DNA of 39,449 bases from Pedosphaera sp. (GTDB lineage Bacteria; Verrucomicrobiota; Verrucomicrobiia; Limisphaerales; AAA164-E04). This document shows positions 34,736 to 39,449 of the stretch, piece by piece (within the stretch, counting starts at the first letter, position 1; each line of letters starts with the position of its first letter). A program made the position numbers and the translations under genes. The notes beneath the pieces were generated by a model. The model was not told where the DNA came from, did no database searches, and was given only the letters and a program-made list of their open reading frames with translations. Location of the stretch: assembly GCA_002690655.1 (NCBI GenBank), contig NZFL01000016.1:111016-150464 (forward strand). The letters are read 5' to 3'.

Positions 34736-35848
34736 GTGAACATACTGATTGCACCAGACAAATTCAAAGGAACCCTCACAGGCATGGAAGCGGCTTGTTC
34801 CATACGCGATGGATGGTCAACGACTCGCCCTGAGGACGACTTACGCATCTTGCCCATTTGCGATGGAGGCGACGGGTTCGGCGAGAGATTGGCCGAACTT
34901 GAAAAGGCAAAACCTGTCGATTGCCAAACTGTTGATGCAGCTCATCGTCCCCTGACGGCCAAGTGGTGGTGGCAGGAGCAACAAAAAATGGCCATTATTG
35001 AGTCAGCCTGTATCATTGGGTTGGCACAACTGCCGTCTTCCAGATATCACCCTTTTCAATTGGACACTTTCGGATTGGGAAAGGTATTGCTAGAAGTTGC
35101 AAAAAGAGGTGCAGAAACCTGCGTTGTGGGCATTGGGGGCAGTGCCACTAACGATGGCGGTTTTGGCATGGCAAAAGCACTCGGATGGAGGTTCGAAAAT
35201 AAAGCAGGGGAAGCCATTACCGAATGGACGGATTTGGATCAACTTTCATTGGCCTCTGCTCCCAGCAAAAGACATCTCTTTGAACATCTGCTCATAGCGT
35301 CGGATGTTGAAAATCTGTTGCTTGGTGACAAGGGCGCTTCGCGTATCTACGGCCCCCAAAAAGGACTGCGGGAAAGTGACATGGAAAAAAGTGAAGCCTG
35401 CTTTCGCTCTCTATCTCGACAAGTCGATGCACTTACTGGGCATGAATGGCGTCTCGAACCAGGTAGCGGAGCTGCAGGCGGCTTGGGATATGGCCTGATG
35501 GCGTTTCTTGGCGGTAAAGCTGAGTCTGGATTTGATTTTTTTGCAGATAGAGCAGACCTGAATACCCAGCTGGCATGGGCGGACCTCGTGATCACTGGTG
35601 AGGGATCCCTCGATTTATCCTCTTTGATGGGTAAGTGTGTTGGAAATGTAGCCGAAAAATGCAGAGAAATGGGTAAACCTTGCATAGGTATTGGGGGAAT
35701 CGTCAGGAACAAAGAAAAGCTATCCAATTTGTTTACGGGTATTTATTCAATAACTCCTGATCTCACAGATCAGGTTTCCGCCTTAAAATTTGCGTCAAAA
35801 TGGCTCAAGGAACTCTCGAAAAAAGCATCAAATGACATTCAACTGTAA
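34736..35848 (+). CDS. Glycerate kinase, type II (GarK/GlxK family)
   Basis: The 370-residue kinase phosphorylates D-glycerate to 2-phosphoglycerate (or 3-phosphoglycerate in some members) in the cytoplasm. Characteristic segments are LIAPDKFKGTLT at the start, ICDGGDGFGERLAEL, VGIGGSATNDGG (~138) and GSGAAGGLGYGLMAFLG (~245), then LVITGEGSLD. I chose GTG 34736 because it gives the family's usual MxILIAPDKFKG start; the frame also opens at TTG 34724, which would add four residues. GAAGA just upstream may act as ribosome binding site. It lies 15 bases after rimO, so read-through transcription is likely. Glycerate comes from glyoxylate, tartrate or glucarate breakdown; no such gene is in the window. 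Confidence 0.93.
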   Translation: MNILIAPDKFKGTLTGMEAACSIRDGWSTTRPEDDLRILPICDGGDGFGERLAELEKAKPVDCQTVDAAHRPLTAKWWWQEQQKMAIIESACIIGLAQLPSSRYHPFQLDTFGLGKVLLEVAKRGAETCVVGIGGSATNDGGFGMAKALGWRFENKAGEAITEWTDLDQLSLASAPSKRHLFEHLLIASDVENLLLGDKGASRIYGPQKGLRESDMEKSEACFRSLSRQVDALTGHEWRLEPGSGAAGGLGYGLMAFLGGKAESGFDFFADRADLNTQLAWADLVITGEGSLDLSSLMGKCVGNVAEKCREMGKPCIGIGGIVRNKEKLSNLFTGIYSITPDLTDQVSALKFASKWLKELSKKASNDIQL

Positions 35849-35949
35849 AGAAGGCTTGGGTTTTCTCAAAAATCGGTTAGGGTGGTTGACAAGTAGGGAT
35901 GTAAAGTCCATTTGAACCAAAGTGACCTGTTTCGGTCTTAATGTAGATA

Positions 35950-36195
35950 ATGAAGTTAAACAATAACGTGAAGCAAACAACAGAACTGGAGATAGGACAA
36001 CTCTGGAAGGTTGGAGATTTCCACATCGAAATCGTACAAATCGGAAAGACACTTTGCCATTACAGACACCTGCGAAATCTTGGCCAGAAGGGTATACCGG
36101 TCAAATTAGAGCAATTGCAAGTGGTGAAAAAATACTTGAAAACCAACAAGGCCGAGCTGGTCGGAAACAAAAAGAAAAAGACGACCCGCAAATAA
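35950..36195 (+). CDS. Small basic hypothetical protein
   Basis: This 81-residue protein has the pattern of a small conserved verrucomicrobial protein: ELEIGQLWKVGDFHIEIVQIG is a compact β-unit with Trp, then CHYRHLRNLGQKG and the basic tail VVKKYLKTNKAELVGNKKKKTTRK. The β-rich start plus Lys-rich end suggests nucleic-acid binding, which is inference. It has its own terminator downstream (36221–36254), which supports a real transcription unit. A TTGACA lies at 35886–35891, but I see no good -10 partner. Confidence 0.7.
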   Translation: MKLNNNVKQTTELEIGQLWKVGDFHIEIVQIGKTLCHYRHLRNLGQKGIPVKLEQLQVVKKYLKTNKAELVGNKKKKTTRK

Positions 36196-36220
36196 GAAAA
36201 CTTCCATTAAGCTTTAGCAG

Positions 36221-36254
36221 AACGCCTCGGAGATATTAATTTCCGAGGTGTTTT
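36221..36254 (+). terminator. Rho-independent terminator
   Basis: AACGCCTCGGA (36221–36231) pairs with TCCGAGGTGTT (36242–36252), including one G·U pair, around a ten-base AT-rich loop, followed by a T run ending at 36254. It closes the unit of the small basic protein. Confidence 0.8.
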
Positions 36255-36407
36255 GTGGTTTCTGATAGCCTTCAAAATCACTTTAATACCTTCGATGTGA
36301 ACATGTTGACTAGTTAAACTTCTTTTGATGTATCCATTCAAAGAAAAGAATGAAATTGATCATCAGAAGTAAGTCTCAATTTTTGAGAGAGGTCGGAACA
36401 GATAGGA

Positions 36408-36725
36408 TCAATCTTCACTTCGCTGAATGAGCAGAAGCGCCATACGAGATATGGCAAGGGCCTTGGTCTCGGCCAGAACCTCGGTGCTGGTGCTGACGTC
36501 TGTCCCGTAGCGTGCGAAGTATGGCGTGCTCTTTATGCGCGTCCTGCCTACGACGACTACAGTATTGTAGGTATTTTGAAGCTTTCGCCTCATTTTCTGA
36601 ACCAGACTATCGTCAGTGGAGTAGGATGGGCAGACACTTGAGGAGGACTCTCCAAAGAGACCTTGGTTGATGATCCTGTCCACCTCATCACTCGCAGGAG
36701 CTTTATATGGATTTATTTTCTCCAT
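36408..36725 (-). CDS. Small hypothetical protein with NPYKAP start
   Basis: The 105-residue frame begins MEKINPYKAPASDE. The Asn-Pro-Tyr-x-x-Pro start is common to many small, otherwise unrelated proteins of Planctomycetota and Verrucomicrobiota. The rest (VQKMRRKLQNTYNTVVVVGRT, LAETKALAISRMALLLIQR) has alternating strand and helix and no membrane span. The ribosome binding site is weak. Function unknown. It is isolated between two plus-strand units, with 150 bases on one side and 275 AT-rich bases on the other. Confidence 0.5.
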   Translation of the reverse strand: MEKINPYKAPASDEVDRIINQGLFGESSSSVCPSYSTDDSLVQKMRRKLQNTYNTVVVVGRTRIKSTPYFARYGTDVSTSTEVLAETKALAISRMALLLIQRSED

Positions 36726-36952
36726 CGAACTTTTACAGATAGTTTTTTGTGAAGTAATGGTTACAGAAATGTGTAAATCAGGAGTCTTCCGCTTTCAACT
36801 TCTATTTTAGAAGTAATTGCATCCACAGCTTCTACTACAAAAAAGGCTGTTCATTTTTCGACTATAGGTTTACATCAAAATTTCCTTTATTCTGAAGGGA
36901 TTTTAAATTAAATGGGATACAAAATACAATTAAAAATGATTTGTAAAGAAAG

Positions 36953-36982
36953 TTGACAACTCAGGAAAAAGATCGGCCTAAT
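36953..36982 (+). promoter_or_regulatory. Possible fabG promoter
   Basis: TTGACA (36953–36958) is followed after 18 bases by CCTAAT (36977–36982), a weaker -10. Transcription would start near 36989, just ahead of the ATG codons at 36992 and 37001, with a very short leader. If right, the upstream TTG start at 36953 cannot be used. Confidence 0.35.
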
Positions 36983-37000
36983 GAGTCTCGTATGGGGCAA

Positions 37001-37735
37001 ATGAATGACCAGATAGCAGTCGTCACCGGAGCAGGCCGGGGAATTGGAAAAGCAATTGCGCTTCGCTTCGCGGAGGAAGGAGCGAATGTAGTCTGCTTAT
37101 CCCGCACCGAATCAAATGCAGAATCAGCTGCTGAAGCTGTGCGGGCAAAAGGTCGCAGGGCCTGGGCCTTTTCGGTGGATATATCCGATACATTGGAAAC
37201 CCAGGAGGCAGCCAAAGCGATTCTCAAAGAAACCGGCAGGGTTGATATCCTCGTCAACAATGCAGGTGTCACACGAGACGACCTCTTGATGAGGATGTCC
37301 GAGGAGGCTTGGGATACGGTTCTAGATACCAACTTGAAAGGGGCCTTCAGCATGTGCAAGGCTTTCACTCGCACTTTCATGAAACAGAGGCAAGGACGTA
37401 TCATCAACATATCCTCCGTCATTGGGCTCATGGGTAACGCTGGACAAACAAATTACGCAGCGAGCAAAGCAGGACTTATCGGTCTGACAAAATCCATTGC
37501 AAGGGAACTCGCAGTCAGAAATGTAACCTGCAATGCCATCGCACCGGGGTTTATCGAAACAGATATGACCGCAGAATTAAATGAGGATCAAAAAGAGGGA
37601 ATCCTTAATCAAATACCTCTCAAGAAACTGGGAAACCCCGATGACATAGCCCATGCAGCCATTTACCTTGCCGGACCTGGCGGACGTTATCTAACGGGTC
37701 AGGTATTGACTGTAGATGGCGGAATGGTGATGTAA
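37001..37735 (+). CDS. fabG: 3-oxoacyl-[acyl-carrier-protein] reductase
   Basis: FabG reduces β-ketoacyl-ACP with NADPH in fatty-acid elongation. From ATG 37001 the protein has 244 residues, the length of E. coli FabG. The SDR fold shows TGAGRGIGKAI (residues 9–19), NNAGVTRDDLLMRM with the FabG-type NAGVTRD block, and the catalytic Ser139, Tyr152 and Lys156 (NISSVIG, YAASKAG). NAIAPGFIETDMT and the GQVLTVDGGMVM end are typical. ATG 36992 and TTG 36953 are in frame, but the extra residues precede the first β-strand. It is the first of fabG–acpP–fabF, a standard order for the type II pathway; the malonyl transferase fabD, often just upstream, is not there. Confidence 0.96.
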   Translation: MNDQIAVVTGAGRGIGKAIALRFAEEGANVVCLSRTESNAESAAEAVRAKGRRAWAFSVDISDTLETQEAAKAILKETGRVDILVNNAGVTRDDLLMRMSEEAWDTVLDTNLKGAFSMCKAFTRTFMKQRQGRIINISSVIGLMGNAGQTNYAASKAGLIGLTKSIARELAVRNVTCNAIAPGFIETDMTAELNEDQKEGILNQIPLKKLGNPDDIAHAAIYLAGPGGRYLTGQVLTVDGGMVM

Positions 37736-37763
37736 CTGAATCAATTACGAAATTGGTTTATTC

Positions 37764-37778
37764 GCCTCTCATAGAGGC
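37764..37778 (+). terminator. Short hairpin between fabG and acpP
   Basis: GCCTCT (37764–37769) pairs with AGAGGC (37773–37778) around a CAT loop, followed by AACTTTC. The T run is poor, so this may be a partial terminator or an mRNA processing site that lets acpP be expressed at a different level from fabG. Confidence 0.4.
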
Positions 37779-37899
37779 AACTTTCAACATTCAACCAAGC
37801 TATCGGACCAATTTTATTTTTTCATTTTTTGGATTCAAGGCTTGACGGTTAAAACTAGATCGTTAATGACACTGATAGCTTAACATTACGGAGAAACTC

Positions 37900-38145
37900 A
37901 TGTCTGAAAAATCAATCGAACAACGTGTCAAAGATATCATCGTCGAACAGCTCGGCGTCAACGCAGATCAGGTCACACCAGAGGCCAAATTTATTGAGGA
38001 CCTCGGTGCCGATTCACTCGATACCGTGGAACTAGTAATGGCTCTCGAAGAAGAGTTTGGTCAAGAGATACCGGACGATGAAGCCGAGAAGCTACAGAGC
38101 GTCGGAGACGTCAACAAATACATTGAGGAAACTCAAGGCGAGTAA
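37900..38145 (+). CDS. acpP: Acyl carrier protein of fatty-acid synthesis
   Basis: The 81-residue acidic protein carries growing acyl chains on a 4'-phosphopantetheine arm. The attachment site is Ser39 in [20 protein letters not shown], matching the canonical ACP sequence, and the [13 protein letters not shown] helix ends the domain. A ribosome binding site, GGAG (37889–37892), lies seven bases before the ATG. It is clearly the primary ACP, unlike the divergent ACP-like protein at 5790–6077. Flanked by fabG and fabF, it is separated from each by a short hairpin, which is in line with the high ACP level cells need. Confidence 0.98.
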   Translation: MSEKSIEQRVKDIIVEQLGVNADQVTPEAKFIEDLGADSLDTVELVMALEEEFGQEIPDDEAEKLQSVGDVNKYIEETQGE

Positions 38146-38177
38146 AATCAGCACTGTTGAAATAACATCTTAATGGA

Positions 38178-38208
38178 TGCGGTTGTTTCCTTCATGGCGA
38201 CAACCGCA
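38178..38208 (+). terminator. Hairpin between acpP and fabF
   Basis: TGCGGTTGT (38178–38186) pairs perfectly with ACAACCGCA (38200–38208) around a 13-base loop, followed by AACTTTTAT directly before the fabF ATG at 38218. It resembles an intrinsic terminator or attenuator that would trim transcription into fabF after acpP. Confidence 0.55.
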
Positions 38209-38217
38209 AACTTTTAT

Positions 38218-39449
38218 ATGTCCGACTCATATTCACACCGCCGCGTGGTTATCACCGGCATGGGCGTGGTCAGCCCTCTGGGCAATGCCCCTGAGACACT
38301 CTGGAATAATCTACTGGAGGGGCAGTGCGGCATAGATACCATAAAAGCCTTTGACGTATCTGATTACGCCTGCCAGATCGCAGGTGAGGTGCGTGACCTG
38401 GACCCTGTCGAAGCTTTCCCCTCCCCTAAGGAGATCCGCCGAACAGACCGCTATGCGCAATTTGGAATTTATGCAGGCTATCAGGCACTCAAACATTCCG
38501 GATTGGACTTGGAAAAAACAAATCTGGATGAGGTTGGTGCTTTCATAGGTTCAGGCATTGGCGGACTTTCCACATTGGAAAAACAGCATACCATCCTCAC
38601 CGCAAAAGGCCCATCACGGGTCTCACCATTCCTGATCCCCATGCAGATCCTCAACATGGCGTCAGGCTTGTTTTCGATGTATTACAACCTGCGAGGCCCA
38701 AATGTGGCTACCTGCTCAGCGTGCGCCACAGCAACTCACGCTTTGGGAGAAGCTTGGCGAACATTGAAGATGGGAGATGCGAAAGTCATGTTTGCCGGAG
38801 GAGCAGAGGCAGCTGTGACGCCTGTAGGCATCGGCGGTTTTTCAGCAATGAAGGCAATGAGCACTAGAAATGACGAACCCAAGCGTGCATCAAGGCCATT
38901 TGATGCTGAAAGAAATGGCTTTGTCATGGGGGAAGGAGCCGCTGTGCTGGTTCTGGAGGAACTTGAACACGCCAGAGCCAGAGGAGCCGAGATATATGCA
39001 GAACTGGCAGGATACGGGAATACTGCGGACGCCTATCACATGACGTCACCTTCACCCGATGGTGAAGGGGCTGGGCGGTGTATGAAAATGGCACTGAGAT
39101 CAGCTGGACTCACTGCAGATTCTATCAGCTATATCAATGCACATGGAACATCCACTCCGCAGGGTGACATATGCGAAACTTCAGCCATTAAATCTGTCTT
39201 TGGAGACCATGCCAGGAAGTTATCTGTTAGCTCAACCAAAGGGGCAACCGGCCATATGCTAGGTGCTGCAGGAGCCATCGAGATGGCAGCCTGCACCATG
39301 GCTCTGCGCGACCAAAAGGTGCCGCCAACGATCAATTACGAAAATCCGGACCCTGACTGTGATTTGGATTACGTGCCAAATCAGGCAAGAGAAATGGAAA
39401 TTAACGCCGTCATGAACAATTCCTTTGGATTTGGTGGCCACAATGCCTG
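38218..39449 (+). CDS. fabF: 3-oxoacyl-[acyl-carrier-protein] synthase II (partial, 3' end outside window)
   Basis: The condensing enzyme extends acyl-ACP with malonyl-ACP. About 410 residues are visible of the ~415–420 expected. The thiolase fold starts with RRVVITGMGVVSPLGN; the catalytic triad is Cys169 (SACATATHALG), His309 (INAHGTSTPQGD) and His346 (TKGATGHMLGAAG), and the closing NNSFGFGGHNA glycine-rich loop is reached at the window edge. I chose ATG 38218, which gives the normal short N-terminus; an in-frame ATG at 38173 would add 15 residues that lie within the upstream hairpin. The gene completes fabG–acpP–fabF. Confidence 0.96.
   Translation, partial: MSDSYSHRRVVITGMGVVSPLGNAPETLWNNLLEGQCGIDTIKAFDVSDYACQIAGEVRDLDPVEAFPSPKEIRRTDRYAQFGIYAGYQALKHSGLDLEKTNLDEVGAFIGSGIGGLSTLEKQHTILTAKGPSRVSPFLIPMQILNMASGLFSMYYNLRGPNVATCSACATATHALGEAWRTLKMGDAKVMFAGGAEAAVTPVGIGGFSAMKAMSTRNDEPKRASRPFDAERNGFVMGEGAAVLVLEELEHARARGAEIYAELAGYGNTADAYHMTSPSPDGEGAGRCMKMALRSAGLTADSISYINAHGTSTPQGDICETSAIKSVFGDHARKLSVSSTKGATGHMLGAAGAIEMAACTMALRDQKVPPTINYENPDPDCDLDYVPNQAREMEINAVMNNSFGFGGHNA

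Noticed and set aside
37842-37869. Promoter for acpP (TTGACG with a TAATGA-like -10)
   Set aside because: The -10 match is poor and spacing is ambiguous, so it was not listed.
1-39449. CRISPR arrays, tRNA/rRNA genes, insertion sequences, attachment sites
   Set aside because: I found no regular repeats, no tRNA-like cloverleaf, no transposase or integrase and no flanking direct repeats by reading; a covariance-model scan would be decisive for small RNAs.

Overview
The window looks like a chromosomal segment of a Verrucomicrobiota (PVC superphylum) bacterium. The main evidence is a PVC-type cytochrome/β-propeller dehydrogenase, a planctomycete-type cytochrome–DUF1549–DUF1553 protein, a secreted sialate O-acetylesterase, a stand-alone prepilin-like protein with a G|FTLIELL leader, and an HTTM protein. 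The species cannot be named from this. Composition looks even apart from the decayed stretches. I saw no tRNA, rRNA, CRISPR array, transposase or integrase.

Layout. 1–6.1 kb: a partial secreted LamG protein, a cupin and an IsdG-like heme monooxygenase (divergent pair), a secreted sialate O-acetylesterase, a membrane-anchored helical-repeat protein and an orphan acyl-carrier-protein-like gene. 6.8–7.7 kb: a prepilin-like protein ending at a perfect bidirectional terminator. 13.6–7.7 kb (minus strand): a compact run of PVC cytochrome-dehydrogenase, unknown exported protein and pdxJ. 13.7–14.3 kb: gene decay, with a pyridoxamine-phosphate-oxidase-family pseudogene and the 3' remnant of an exported protein. 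14.5–24.4 kb (plus): DUF1549/DUF1553 cytochrome, an enolase-superfamily enzyme, a PD-(D/E)XK nuclease–XPD-like helicase fusion, a SWIM zinc-finger protein, a secreted β-rich protein and an HTTM membrane protein. 28.8–24.4 kb (minus): a partner-switching set (STAS, HATPase–GAF–PP2C fusion, receiver) followed by an FtsX-type ABC transporter pair. 28.9–31.2 kb: glpF–glpK. 31.2–32.0 kb: a second decay patch with a YHYH-family pseudogene. 32.0–35.8 kb: a Gfo/Idh/MocA dehydrogenase resembling the UDP-GlcNAc 3-dehydrogenases of lipid A synthesis, rimO and a type II glycerate kinase. 36–36.7 kb: two small hypothetical genes. 37.0 kb to the end: fabG–acpP–fabF.

Functional reading. Most of the content is housekeeping (fatty-acid synthesis, PLP synthesis, ribosome modification, glycerol uptake) mixed with the exported redox and carbohydrate genes common in this phylum. 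The most unusual items are the nuclease–helicase fusion beside a SWIM protein, the orphan ACP-like gene coupled to a membrane helical-repeat protein, the one-polypeptide anti-sigma-kinase/phosphatase with no visible sigma factor, and three recognisable gene corpses. No wholly new system is demonstrated by the sequence alone.
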